From JAGNZR01 sp051648365 (GTDB taxonomy: Bacteria; Fusobacteriota; Fusobacteriia; Fusobacteriales; Fusobacteriaceae): a stretch of 29,166 nt of DNA. The stretch is from the NCBI GenBank assembly GCA_051648365.1, contig JBOFEZ010000085.1, forward strand, positions 1 to 29,166, in the 5' to 3' direction. The translations under genes and the position numbers were made by a program. The notes beneath the pieces were generated by a model, which saw nothing but the letters and a program-made list of their open reading frames with translations, searched no databases and was not told where the DNA came from. Below, piece by piece: positions 8,110-17,229 of this stretch; position 1 is the first letter of the stretch; every line of letters begins with the position of its first letter.

Positions 8110-10713
8110 ATGTTAACAGGAAACGAAATAAGAAAAAAGTTTATAGAATTTTTTGAAGCTAAGAAACACAGACATTATGAATCAGCTTCTCTGATTCCAG
8201 ATGATCCTACTCTGCTACTTACAGTGGCTGGAATGGTACCTTTTAAGCCTTACTTTTTAGGGCAGAAAGAAGCACCATACCCAAGAATCACCACTTATCA
8301 GAAGTGTATCAGAACTAATGACCTAGATAACGTAGGAAGAACAGCAAGACACCACACATTCTTTGAAATGCTTGGAAACTTCTCTTTCGGAGATTACTTT
8401 AAAGAGGAAGCTATAGTTTGGTCATGGGAGTTTGTAACTGAGGTACTTGGACTTCCTAAAGATAAGATGTGGGTATCGGTATTCACAACTGATGATGAAG
8501 CTGAAAAGCTTTGGATAGAAAAGTGTAACTTCCCAAAAGAACGTATAGTTAGAATGGGAGAGGACGAAAACTGGTGGGCAGCAGGACCTACTGGATCATG
8601 CGGACCATGTTCAGAGATACACGTGGATCTAGGACCTGAGTATGGAGGAGATCATAACTCTAAACTTGGAGACGAAGGAACAGATAACAGATTTATAGAG
8701 ATTTGGAATCTGGTATTCACTGAATGGAACAGAATGGAAGATGGATCTCTAGAGCCTCTTCCAAAGAAAAATATAGATACTGGAGCGGGACTGGAGAGAG
8801 TTACTGCTATGGTACAAGGAAAGTCTAACAACTTTGAAACTGACCTTCTTTTCCCTATTCTTGAGAGAGCTGGGGAGCTTACGGATACAAAATACGGAGA
8901 TAGTCCAGAAAAAGATTTCTCTCTGAAAGTTATAACTGATCACAGTAGAGCTGTAACTTTCCTTATCAATGATGGAGTTATGCCATCATATGAGGGTAGA
9001 GGTTATGTACTGAGAAGAATCCTGAGAAGAGCCGTAAGACACGGAAGACTCCTAGGATGTAAAGAGCTGTTTATGTATAAAATGGTAGACAGAGTTGTAG
9101 AGCTTATGGGAGAGGCGTATCCTGAGCTAAAGAGCAACCTTGAGCATATTAAGAAGCTAGTAAAGATAGAGGAAGAAACTTTCTCTAAAACTCTGGATCA
9201 AGGAATTAACCTTGTAAATGAGGAAATCAAAAAACTTAAGGCCTCTGGAGATAAAAAACTTTCTGGAGAGGTAAGTTTCAGACTTTATGACACATATGGA
9301 TTCCCGTTTGAGCTTATCGAAGAGATCTGTGAAAACGAAGGAGTAACTCTTCTGAAATCTGAATTTGATGAGAAGATGGAAGAGCAGAGAGAAAAAGCTC
9401 GTTCAGCTAGAAAGGTAATCATGGAAAAAGGTCAGGATTCTTTCCTAGAAGAGTTCTATGATAACCACGGTGTAACAGAGTTCTTAGGTTACTGCCATCT
9501 GAAAACAACTGGAAAACTTCTGAGCTGTCGTGAGAGAGAAGATGGAAAACTGACTCTTATCTTTGATAGAACTGCTTTCTATGCTGAATCAGGAGGTCAA
9601 GTGGCAGACGGTGGAGTTATAACTGCTCCTGGAGTTACTTGTAAGGTTCTAGATGTACAAAAGCAAAAAGATATCTATATGCATATAGTAGAAGTGGTAG
9701 AGGGAGAAATTCCTAAAGAGGGAGAGATTTACCACCTTTCAGTGGATGGATTCAGAAGATCTAACATAGCTAAAAATCACACTGCAACTCACCTTCTGCA
9801 CAAAGCTCTAAAGGATGTATTAGGTTCTCATGTACAGCAGGCTGGATCAGTTGTGGATGATGAAAGACTGAGATTTGACTTTACTCACTATGAGGCTCTA
9901 ACAGAGGAAGAGATAGAGTATATTGAGAAAATAATCAATACTAAAATAGCTGAAGCTTTAGATATGAACGTAAGAGAGATGGGAATGGAAGAAGCCAAAA
10001 AAATAGGGGCTACAGCTCTTTTCGGAGATAAATACGGAGATAGAGTAAGAGTCGCAGCAATTGGGGATTACTCTGTGGAACTATGCGGTGGAACTCACGT
10101 AGACAACGTATCTCAGATAGCTATATTCAACATAGTAAGTGAGTCTGGAGTTGCAGCAGGAACTAGAAGAATAGAGGCTCAGACAGGATTTAAAGCCTAC
10201 GAATCTTTCTTCCACTATGAGAAAGTGGCAAGAAAGGCAGCAAAAGCCCTGAAGACAGATCTAGATTCTCTGGAAGAGAGAGTAGAGGCTATGCTGGATC
10301 AGATAAAGATGGGGAATCGTGAGATAGAAAAATTAAAATCTAAGATAGCTGGATTTGAAGCTAACTCAATGTTTGATTCAGTAGAAGAGATAGGTGGAGT
10401 AAAAGTTCTGATTAAGACTTTCGTAGGAAAGGATGCAGATTACCTGAGAGAGATAGTGGATAAAGCGAAGGACAAATTCCCAACATGTGTTGTAGCTCTG
10501 GGAAGTAATGTAGAGAAGGCTGTATTCGCTGTGGGTGTGTCAAAGGATCTGACTGGAAAACTGAAAGCTGGAGATCTGGCTAGAACAGCTGCAGAAATAG
10601 CTGGAGGAAAAGGCGGAGGAAGACCTGACTTTGCCCAGGCCGGAGGAAAAGACGGAGACAAGGTTGAAGAAGCTATGAAGGCAGTAAGAGCCCTTATAGA
10701 GAAGGGACTGTAA
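8110..10713 (+). CDS. alaS: Alanyl-tRNA synthetase
   Basis: Class II synthetase of 867 residues that charges tRNA-Ala. The catalytic core includes RTARHHTFFEMLGNFSFGDYF (motif 2 region) and TGAGLERVTAMVQG (motif 3). The editing domain carries His557-x-x-x-His561 in NHTATHLLH plus Cys659 and His663 in CGGTHV, the metal-binding set needed to clear mischarged Ser and Gly. The C-Ala domain ends GGKGGGRPDFAQAGGKDGDK. Full length, no defects. The gap to lptB is only 18 nt with GGAG before the ATG, so there is no room for a T-box leader. The TAA shares one base with the ruvX start codon. Confidence 0.98.
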   Translation: MLTGNEIRKKFIEFFEAKKHRHYESASLIPDDPTLLLTVAGMVPFKPYFLGQKEAPYPRITTYQKCIRTNDLDNVGRTARHHTFFEMLGNFSFGDYFKEEAIVWSWEFVTEVLGLPKDKMWVSVFTTDDEAEKLWIEKCNFPKERIVRMGEDENWWAAGPTGSCGPCSEIHVDLGPEYGGDHNSKLGDEGTDNRFIEIWNLVFTEWNRMEDGSLEPLPKKNIDTGAGLERVTAMVQGKSNNFETDLLFPILERAGELTDTKYGDSPEKDFSLKVITDHSRAVTFLINDGVMPSYEGRGYVLRRILRRAVRHGRLLGCKELFMYKMVDRVVELMGEAYPELKSNLEHIKKLVKIEEETFSKTLDQGINLVNEEIKKLKASGDKKLSGEVSFRLYDTYGFPFELIEEICENEGVTLLKSEFDEKMEEQREKARSARKVIMEKGQDSFLEEFYDNHGVTEFLGYCHLKTTGKLLSCREREDGKLTLIFDRTAFYAESGGQVADGGVITAPGVTCKVLDVQKQKDIYMHIVEVVEGEIPKEGEIYHLSVDGFRRSNIAKNHTATHLLHKALKDVLGSHVQQAGSVVDDERLRFDFTHYEALTEEEIEYIEKIINTKIAEALDMNVREMGMEEAKKIGATALFGDKYGDRVRVAAIGDYSVELCGGTHVDNVSQIAIFNIVSESGVAAGTRRIEAQTGFKAYESFFHYEKVARKAAKALKTDLDSLEERVEAMLDQIKMGNREIEKLKSKIAGFEANSMFDSVEEIGGVKVLIKTFVGKDADYLREIVDKAKDKFPTCVVALGSNVEKAVFAVGVSKDLTGKLKAGDLARTAAEIAGGKGGGRPDFAQAGGKDGDKVEEAMKAVRALIEKGL

Positions 10714-11132
10714 TGTTAAAAAAATATATAGCTCTGGATATCGGAGATGTAAGAATAGGAGTTGCCAGATCAGATATAATGGGGATGTTGGCAACTCCCC
10801 TAGAGGTCATTGATAGAAAAAAAATAAAGTCTGTTCAAAGAATCAAAGAGCTCTGTCAGCAGGAGAATACCAAAAAGCTTGTGGTAGGTATCCCTAAAAG
10901 CTTAGATGGAACAGAGAAAAGACAAGCTGAAAAAGTTAGGGAATACATTGAAAAATTAAAGAGAAATATACCAAATCTAGAGATATTCGAGGTAGATGAG
11001 AGGCTTACAACTGTATCTGCTGACAGAATTCTTACAGAAATGGGAAGCAAGGGGGCACTGGAAAAGCGTAAGGTGGTGGATAAAGTGGCAGCAGCCATAA
11101 TACTCCAAGCTTTTCTGGATAGCAAAAGATAA
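10713..11132 (+). CDS. ruvX: YqgF/RuvX family nuclease, pre-16S rRNA processing
   Basis: RNase H-fold protein of 139 residues of the YqgF/RuvX family, implicated in maturing the 5' end of 16S rRNA and earlier proposed as a Holliday junction resolvase. The acidic strand-1 motif ALDIGDVRIGVA, the VVGIPKSLDGTEKRQAEKV loop, VDERLTT and the C-terminal DKVAAAIILQAFLD with its conserved aspartate are all present. Its ATG overlaps the alaS TAA by one base (TAATG), so translation is coupled to alaS. The alaS-ruvX order is common in several phyla. Confidence 0.93.
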   Translation: MLKKYIALDIGDVRIGVARSDIMGMLATPLEVIDRKKIKSVQRIKELCQQENTKKLVVGIPKSLDGTEKRQAEKVREYIEKLKRNIPNLEIFEVDERLTTVSADRILTEMGSKGALEKRKVVDKVAAAIILQAFLDSKR

Positions 11133-11152
11133 AAAAATAGGATGGAGGGATT

Positions 11153-12382
11153 ATGAGAAAAAATACATTAGTCAAGCTGTTGTTTGTACTGGCAGTAGTT
11201 TTTGGAGCAGCATGGCTAACATTTAAAAAGCCTATTAAGTTGGGATTGGACTTAAAAGGTGGAGTTTATGCAGTTTTAGAAGCTAATCAAGAGGAAATTG
11301 CACTGGACGGGGAAGCTATGGACAGACTTGTAGAAGTTCTGGATAGAAGAATTAACGGTCTGGGAGTTGCTGAATCAGTGGTTCAGAAAACAGGAGGAAA
11401 CAGGGTTATAATTGAACTTCCTGGAATTTCAAATACAGAAGAAGCTGTTAAAATGATAGGAAAAACAGCTCTTATGGAGTTTAAGATCATGAATAAGGAT
11501 GGATCTCTGGGGGAGACTCTTCTTACAGGATCAGCTCTTAAAAAAGCTGACGTATCCTATGATAATCTTGGAAGACCGCAAATTCAGTTTGAGATGACTC
11601 ATGAGGGAGCGGTAAGATTTGCAGATATAACAAGAACTAATATAGGTAAACAACTGGCAATTACACTGGATGGAGCGGTTCAGACAGCGCCTACAATAAA
11701 TTCTGAAATCCCTGGTGGTAACGGAGTTATTACAGGAAACTATACTGTGGATGAAGCCAAGGCTACAGCTACCCTGCTCAATGCAGGAGCTCTTCCAGTA
11801 AAAGCAGAGATAGTTGAAACAAGGACAGTAGGAGCATCTCTAGGAGATGAATCCATAGCCAAGAGTATAAAGGCAGGACAACTGGCTATAGTTCTTATAG
11901 GAATATTTATGGTAATACTTTATAAACTTCCTGGAATAGTAGCTATACTTGCCCTAGGTTCTTTCGGACTCATTACTTTCGGAACTTTGAACTTTATAGA
12001 TGCTACACTTACACTACCTGGAATTGCCGGAGTTATCCTGTCGATTGGAATGGCAGTAGATGCCAATGTAATCATTTTCGAAAGAATAAAGGATGAACTG
12101 AAATTAGGAAATGGTATAATGGGAGCCATAGATTCAGGATTCAGTAAAGGTTTTGCCTCTATCTTTGATGGACAGGTGACAACACTTATAATAACAGCTA
12201 TACTATTTATATTTGGAACAGGAGCAGTAAAGGGATTTGCAGTTACGCTGACAATAGGTGCCATAGCATCGATGTTCACAGCTCTTACCCTAACAAAAGC
12301 AATGCTTGTTGCCTTTGTAGAGATCTTCAGACTCAATACACCGAAGCTCTTTGGAATAAAGGGAGGAGAGAAGAATGCGTAA
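11153..12382 (+). CDS. secD: Protein translocase subunit SecD
   Basis: Integral membrane component of the SecDF complex, which uses the proton gradient to pull exported proteins across the inner membrane. Length is 409 residues, shorter than E. coli SecD (615) but usual for species with a compact periplasmic domain. One N-terminal membrane helix (about 7-23) is followed by the signature LGLDLKGGVYAVLEA (residues 30-44), a periplasmic region containing the GTRTVGASLGDE-like stretch, and a five-helix RND-type bundle from about 240 with the conserved GMAVDANVIIFERIKDEL. GGAGGG lies 4 nt upstream of the ATG. The 3' end overlaps secF by 8 nt. Confidence 0.96.
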   Translation: MRKNTLVKLLFVLAVVFGAAWLTFKKPIKLGLDLKGGVYAVLEANQEEIALDGEAMDRLVEVLDRRINGLGVAESVVQKTGGNRVIIELPGISNTEEAVKMIGKTALMEFKIMNKDGSLGETLLTGSALKKADVSYDNLGRPQIQFEMTHEGAVRFADITRTNIGKQLAITLDGAVQTAPTINSEIPGGNGVITGNYTVDEAKATATLLNAGALPVKAEIVETRTVGASLGDESIAKSIKAGQLAIVLIGIFMVILYKLPGIVAILALGSFGLITFGTLNFIDATLTLPGIAGVILSIGMAVDANVIIFERIKDELKLGNGIMGAIDSGFSKGFASIFDGQVTTLIITAILFIFGTGAVKGFAVTLTIGAIASMFTALTLTKAMLVAFVEIFRLNTPKLFGIKGGEKNA

Positions 12383-13313
12383 CATAGATATAATAAAGAG
12401 AAGTAAACTTTATGTTTCGATAAGTGCTGTATTTGTTGTTTTATCTCTAGGGATACTTTTAACTAAGGGACTTAACTACGGAATAGATTTTACAGGTGGA
12501 AACCTTTTTCAGATGAAATTTCAGGAAGCTATAGATCTTCCTAAAGTAAACGGTAAACTAGATGAGATTGCACGTGAGATACCTCAGCTAGATTCTAGAT
12601 CTAGAAAAGTTCAGATCTCAGAGGATAATACTGTGATTATAAGAACTCAAGAGATGAAGGAAGAGGTTAAGGAAGAGTTTATAGAGAAGATGAAAGGGAT
12701 GGGAGAATACTCTCTGGAGAAAACTGAAAAAGTTGGAGCCAGTGTAGGAAAAGATCTAAAAAATGCCGCTCTATATTCAATTATTATAGGGAGCATACTT
12801 ATAACTCTTTATATTACCATGAGATATGAATTTAAATTTGCTATAGGTGCAATACTTACACTTATTCATGATGTTGTTATAGCTCTAGGAGTGATAGCTC
12901 TTCTAGGGTATGAGATAAATACTGAATTTATTGCAGCTACCTTGACTATCTTAGGATATTCTATCAATGATACTATCATAATTTATGACAGAATCCGTGA
13001 GAAACTGAAAGAAAAAGAGAAAAGAGGAGCTACATTTGGAGAGATACTCAATATAAGTCTAAACGATGTTATGATAAGATCTATCAATACATCGGTAACA
13101 ACTCTTCTTGCAGCAGGGGCAATACTTATATTCGGTGGAGATTCACTGAAGACCTTTATTGTCACTCTAATTGTAGGAATTTTAGCGGGATCTTATTCAT
13201 CTATCTTCGTTGCAGCTCCATTGGTTTATCTGATGGATAAGGACAGAGATGGAAAGGGAACTATAGAATTTAAAGATGAAGATGAAGATTATGAAGAGAA
13301 GATAGTGGTATAA
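12375..13313 (+). CDS. secF: Protein translocase subunit SecF
   Basis: SecD partner of 312 residues. N-terminal helix at about 12-31, then NYGIDFTGGNLFQMKF (signature at 36-42), a short periplasmic domain, and five membrane helices carrying the SecF motifs TLIHDVVIALGVIALLGYEIN, LGYSINDTIIIYDRIRE and SINTSVTTLLAAGAIL. The very acidic C-terminus (FKDEDEDYEEK) is cytoplasmic. The ATG lies inside the last codons of secD, with GGAGGAGAG upstream, so translation is coupled and the two subunits are likely made in equal amounts. Confidence 0.96.
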   Translation: MRNIDIIKRSKLYVSISAVFVVLSLGILLTKGLNYGIDFTGGNLFQMKFQEAIDLPKVNGKLDEIAREIPQLDSRSRKVQISEDNTVIIRTQEMKEEVKEEFIEKMKGMGEYSLEKTEKVGASVGKDLKNAALYSIIIGSILITLYITMRYEFKFAIGAILTLIHDVVIALGVIALLGYEINTEFIAATLTILGYSINDTIIIYDRIREKLKEKEKRGATFGEILNISLNDVMIRSINTSVTTLLAAGAILIFGGDSLKTFIVTLIVGILAGSYSSIFVAAPLVYLMDKDRDGKGTIEFKDEDEDYEEKIVV

Positions 13314-13334
13314 GCCACTAAGATTGGAGAGGTA

Positions 13335-14396
13335 ATGAGAGCGTGGGTGGAGATAAACCTAAAAAATTTAGTAAAAAATCTGAATACTATAAAGAGCCTC
13401 ACCCAATCCGAGATTATTCCTGTAATAAAAGCTGATGCATATGGAATGGGTGCTCTTAGAATTGTGCAGGAGCTTATCCGTGAAGGTATTGAGATATTTG
13501 CAGTGGCCACTATGGAAGAAGCTGTTGAACTCCGTGAAAAAGGGATAGAAAAAGATATTCTTGTGCTGGGAGGAGTTTATTATGAGGATCTGGAACAGGC
13601 TCATAAACTGAATATCCAGATTACAATAAATTCTCGGGATCAGATAGAAAAAATAAGAGAAAAAAAACTTCCGATTCTGGTACATATGGCAGTAGAGACA
13701 GGTATGGGAAGAGTTGGATTTCTCCCCGAAGAAGCACTGGAGATAATTGAAGATTACAGAGAAAGTGAGACTCCCAAAATAGTGGGGGTCTACTCTCATT
13801 TTTCAGTATCAGATGAGGACTCAGAAAAATCTAGGAAATATACTCTTAACCAGATAGAATTATTTCAAAAATTTTTAGGAACAGGTCTTCAGTATATCCA
13901 TATGCTTAACAGCGGAGGAATAATCAACTATTCAGAATATTTTCTGGGAACTCATGTGAGACCGGGAATAGCTCTCTATGGGATATTAGGTGACAGAAAA
14001 ATAGAGGGGATGCACAATGTGTTTTCCTTAAAAACCAGAATACTTTTTCTAAAAACACTGAAAGAGAGGATGGATATTTCGTATGGAAGAACAGCCACTG
14101 GAGAGGTAGGAGAAACTATTGCAACCCTATCCATAGGATATGCAGACGGGTTCAGAAAAGAACTTTCCAATAGAGGATATGTAACTATAATGGGAGAAAA
14201 ATGCCCAATCATAGGCAAAATTTGTATGGATATGTGTATGGTGAAGATCCCGGAAACTATAAAGGATAAAGCAAAAGTTGGAATGGAAGTTTTATGTATA
14301 GGTGAGGACATAGTTGAAAAATCAGTTATAATAGGGTGTTCTACCTATGAGATACTGACCGGAATAGGAAAGAGACTTCCTAGAGTATATATTTGA
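13335..14396 (+). CDS. alr: Alanine racemase
   Basis: PLP enzyme of 353 residues making D-alanine for peptidoglycan from L-alanine. The PLP lysine is Lys32 in VIKADAYGMG, and the second catalytic base is Tyr269 in SIGYADGFRKELSNRG. Other family landmarks are VETGMGRVGF, GVYSHFSVSD, MLNSGG, HVRPGIALYGI, GKICMDMCMV and the terminal GKRLPRVYI. The length is slightly short (usual 360-390) but complete. GGAGAGG precedes ATG 13335, 21 nt after secF. Catabolic and biosynthetic racemases cannot be told apart by sequence; the cell-wall context favours the biosynthetic role. Confidence 0.96.
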   Translation: MRAWVEINLKNLVKNLNTIKSLTQSEIIPVIKADAYGMGALRIVQELIREGIEIFAVATMEEAVELREKGIEKDILVLGGVYYEDLEQAHKLNIQITINSRDQIEKIREKKLPILVHMAVETGMGRVGFLPEEALEIIEDYRESETPKIVGVYSHFSVSDEDSEKSRKYTLNQIELFQKFLGTGLQYIHMLNSGGIINYSEYFLGTHVRPGIALYGILGDRKIEGMHNVFSLKTRILFLKTLKERMDISYGRTATGEVGETIATLSIGYADGFRKELSNRGYVTIMGEKCPIIGKICMDMCMVKIPETIKDKAKVGMEVLCIGEDIVEKSVIIGCSTYEILTGIGKRLPRVYI

Positions 14397-14427
14397 TAAA
14401 ATTTTAAAAAAAGCAGAAGGAGAGAAA

Positions 14428-15609
14428 ATGGCAAGAATAATATTAGAAGAGGGAAAAGAAAAAAAAATACTTAATTTTTATCCCAATGTTTTTAAAGATG
14501 AAATACAATCTATCAATGGAACTGTAAAAAACGGGGATATAGTAGATGTATGTATGAAGGATCTGAGATTCATAGCTAGAGGTTATGTAACAGAGGAAAC
14601 GTCTGCTTTTGTTAGAATTTTAACAGTGAAAGAAGAAACAGTAGATGCTAAATTTATACTTGGGAAGATAAAAAATGCCTATGAAAAGAGAAAACATCTA
14701 GCAGAGGAAACAAACTGCGTAAGAGCATTTTACTCAGAAGCCGATGGAATACCAGGTCTTATAATAGACAAGTTTGATAAATATATCTCTGTACAGTTCA
14801 GAAACTCGGGAATAGATTCTATGAGACAGGAAATAATCAATGCGATAAAAAAAGTTTTCAAACCAAAGGGAATCTATGAGAGAAGTGATGTAGAGAGCCG
14901 TACAATAGAGGGAGTAGAGCAGAAGACAGGAGTTATCTATGGAGTTATTCCTGAAAAGATAGTGATGGAAGACAACGGGCTTAAATATACTATCGATATA
15001 GTTGACGGTCAAAAAACAGGTTTCTTCCTGGATCAGAGAGATTCAAGAAAATTCATAAGACCTTATATCAATGAGCAGACAAGATTCCTGGATGTATTCT
15101 CAAGCAGTGGAGGATTCTCTATTGCAGCCTTAAAAGAAGGAGCAAAAAAAGTAGTGGCAGTGGACAAAGAGCCCCATGCTCTTTACCTGTGCAATGAAAA
15201 CTACAAGCTAAATGAGTTCGAGGGAGATTTTTCTACTGCGGAAGGAGATGCATTTATGCTTCTGAAAACTATGGCAGAAAGAGGAGACAAATATGATATT
15301 ATAACTTTGGACCCTCCATCTCTTGTAAAAAAGAGAATAGATGTTCACAGAGGAAGAGATTTCTTCTATGACCTATGTAATCAGAGTTTTAAGATGATGG
15401 ATAAGGGAGGAGTATTGGGAGTCATCACGTGTGCTTACCACCTTTCACTTCAAGACCTTATAGAAGTTACAAGAATGGCAGCTTCTGCGAATGGAAAACT
15501 TCTTCAGGTTATAGGTGTTAATTATCAGCCGGAAGACCATCCATGGATACTGCATATCCCAGAGTCATTATACCTAAAAGCTCTCTGGGTTAAGGTGGTG
15601 GAAAACTAA
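14428..15609 (+). CDS. RlmI/RlmK-type 23S rRNA (cytosine-5) methyltransferase
   Basis: SAM-dependent methyltransferase of 393 residues. An N-terminal PUA-like RNA-binding domain (about 1-75, with RIILEEGKEKKIL and GDIVDVCMKDLRFIARGYV) precedes a Rossmann methyltransferase: FFLDQRDSRKF, SAM-binding DVFSSSGGFSIAALKEGAKKVVAVD, and DPPSLVKK with Asp295-Pro-Pro. Cys335 in ITCAYHLS is placed to be the catalytic nucleophile as in E. coli RlmI, which makes m5C1962 of 23S rRNA. The architecture matches RlmI/YccW closely, but the exact target base is not proved, so no symbol is given. Ribosome binding site AGGAGAG. The TAA abuts the next gene's GTG. Confidence 0.87.
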   Translation: MARIILEEGKEKKILNFYPNVFKDEIQSINGTVKNGDIVDVCMKDLRFIARGYVTEETSAFVRILTVKEETVDAKFILGKIKNAYEKRKHLAEETNCVRAFYSEADGIPGLIIDKFDKYISVQFRNSGIDSMRQEIINAIKKVFKPKGIYERSDVESRTIEGVEQKTGVIYGVIPEKIVMEDNGLKYTIDIVDGQKTGFFLDQRDSRKFIRPYINEQTRFLDVFSSSGGFSIAALKEGAKKVVAVDKEPHALYLCNENYKLNEFEGDFSTAEGDAFMLLKTMAERGDKYDIITLDPPSLVKKRIDVHRGRDFFYDLCNQSFKMMDKGGVLGVITCAYHLSLQDLIEVTRMAASANGKLLQVIGVNYQPEDHPWILHIPESLYLKALWVKVVEN

Positions 15610-16143
15610 GTGTATGTTGATTTGGTAATCCTGGCAATACTACTGATGTACGTTATATCAGGATTGAGAATGGGGTTTTTTGTTGAGTTTATAACTATAT
15701 TTGGAGTTATAGGGAACTTCTATTTTGCTGGACGTTTTACTCCTATGGTTATGAATTTTTTACATAAAAATATAGCACAAGATAACTATCTGTTTATATA
15801 TATAACGATTTTTATATGCCTCTATATTTTTTTGATGATATTTACATCACTTTTAAATGCTTTTTTCAAAAGTCAGGACAAGGGTCTTCTCACTAGATTA
15901 GGTGGGGGGATTATCTCTGGAATAAAGGGAATTTTAGTTGTTTTGGTTCTTATTACTGGATACAATTTCATGGCAAAGAAAGATGCTGATTACAAAAAAT
16001 TGGGTGAAAAAAGTGTAGTGCTAGAGAGATACGATGAATGGATTCACGTTTTCTACCAGTATATTCCAGAGGAAGCCAAACTGAAAATTGATGAAATGAA
16101 AAAAAACAGACTGGTAGACAAATATATAAAAAAGATTTTCTAG
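15610..16143 (+). CDS. CvpA family membrane protein
   Basis: Membrane protein of 177 residues. Four hydrophobic segments (about 3-22, 25-45, 62-85 and 100-123) are followed by a charged cytoplasmic or periplasmic tail of about 50 residues. The opening DLVILAILLMYVISGLRMGFF and the central LGGGIISGIKGILVVLVLI resemble the CvpA/colicin V production family, linked in other bacteria to envelope stress resistance but without a settled biochemical role. The start is GTG at 15610 directly after the preceding TAA, with GGTGGTGG a few bases upstream in the previous gene. It lies just before lptF, which fits an envelope role. Confidence 0.75.
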   Translation: MYVDLVILAILLMYVISGLRMGFFVEFITIFGVIGNFYFAGRFTPMVMNFLHKNIAQDNYLFIYITIFICLYIFLMIFTSLLNAFFKSQDKGLLTRLGGGIISGIKGILVVLVLITGYNFMAKKDADYKKLGEKSVVLERYDEWIHVFYQYIPEEAKLKIDEMKKNRLVDKYIKKIF

Positions 16144-16152
16144 GAGAATTTT

Positions 16153-17229
16153 ATGAAGATAATAGAAAGATATATTCTTGATGAGTTAAAAATGCCTGTA
16201 ATGATGGGAGTTTCTATCTTTACTTTTATATTTCTCATAGATATAATTGTGGCTATGATGGAAAATATAATAGTGAGAGGAATATCCCTAATAGATACTC
16301 TGAGACTTCTCTCCTTCTACCTTCCTCCTATTCTTTCGCAGACTATTCCCATGGGAATATTTTTAGGAGTTATGGTTACTTTTTCAAAATTCACAAGGAA
16401 TAGTGAGAGTATAGCCATAGCTTCAATGGGAATGGGAATTAAAAAAACTTTGAGACCGATACTTCTCCTATCTGGAGTGGCAACTCTTTTTATATTTTTT
16501 CTTCAGGAAAGCATAATTCCAAAATCCTTCGAGAAACTCCAATATCTTACTCTGAAAATAGCAGCAGAGAATCCTGTGTTTCAGATGGAAGAGAGAGTTC
16601 TCATGGATGATGTGGATCAGTTCAGTATCTATATAGATAAGATAGAGAGAAAAGAAGGGATTGCCAAGGGAGTTCTTTTTTTTCAGAGGGATGAGGCATC
16701 ACCTTTCCCCACTGTACTTGCTGGGAAAGAAGCTGAATGGAAAAATGATGCTCTGATTATAAGTGATGCTGAATTTCTGAAATTTGATAAAAATGGTAGC
16801 AAAGAGATTCAAGGTGAGTTCGGAGAAAAAGCCATTCCTCTATCAGCCTACACAAAGGATATGAAACTCAAGGTGACAGATATAGAGACCACAGGAATAG
16901 TGGAACTTATAAGAAATTATAAGAATCAGGACAACCGTGGAAAACTGGCTTACAGAGTAGAGATAAATAAGAAACTTGCGGTACCTTTGTCTACAATTCT
17001 TTTGGCGGTATTGGGATTCCTCCTTTCCAACGGTCATCACCGTAGTGGAAAGGGAACCAACTTTGCTCTAAGTATTTTGGTGATTTTTCTATATATAATT
17101 ATCCTCAATTTAGGGCTGGTTATGGCTGGTCGGGGAAAGATTCCGGTTATTCCAGGAGTTTGGACTCCAAATATAATTTTAGGGATAGTAACATATACCT
17201 TATACAGAAACAAGGCCAAGGTGATGTAG
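16153..17229 (+). CDS. lptF: LPS export permease LptF (YjgP/YjgQ family)
   Basis: Inner-membrane subunit of the LptB2FG extractor, 358 residues. Three N-terminal membrane helices (about 14-37, 55-78, 100-120), a periplasmic beta-jellyroll (about 125-275) and three C-terminal helices (about 280-350) give the standard LptF/G layout. The start IIERYILDELKMPVMMG and LLSFYLPPILSQTIPMGIFLGVM are family-typical. LptF versus LptG rests on gene order and cannot be settled by eye. AGGAG stands 6 nt before the ATG. The TAG is followed at once by the lptG ATG. Confidence 0.9.
   Translation: MKIIERYILDELKMPVMMGVSIFTFIFLIDIIVAMMENIIVRGISLIDTLRLLSFYLPPILSQTIPMGIFLGVMVTFSKFTRNSESIAIASMGMGIKKTLRPILLLSGVATLFIFFLQESIIPKSFEKLQYLTLKIAAENPVFQMEERVLMDDVDQFSIYIDKIERKEGIAKGVLFFQRDEASPFPTVLAGKEAEWKNDALIISDAEFLKFDKNGSKEIQGEFGEKAIPLSAYTKDMKLKVTDIETTGIVELIRNYKNQDNRGKLAYRVEINKKLAVPLSTILLAVLGFLLSNGHHRSGKGTNFALSILVIFLYIIILNLGLVMAGRGKIPVIPGVWTPNIILGIVTYTLYRNKAKVM

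Noticed and set aside
11920..12336. Minus-strand open frame of 138 codons
   Set aside because: Antisense to the SecD membrane bundle; no own signals.
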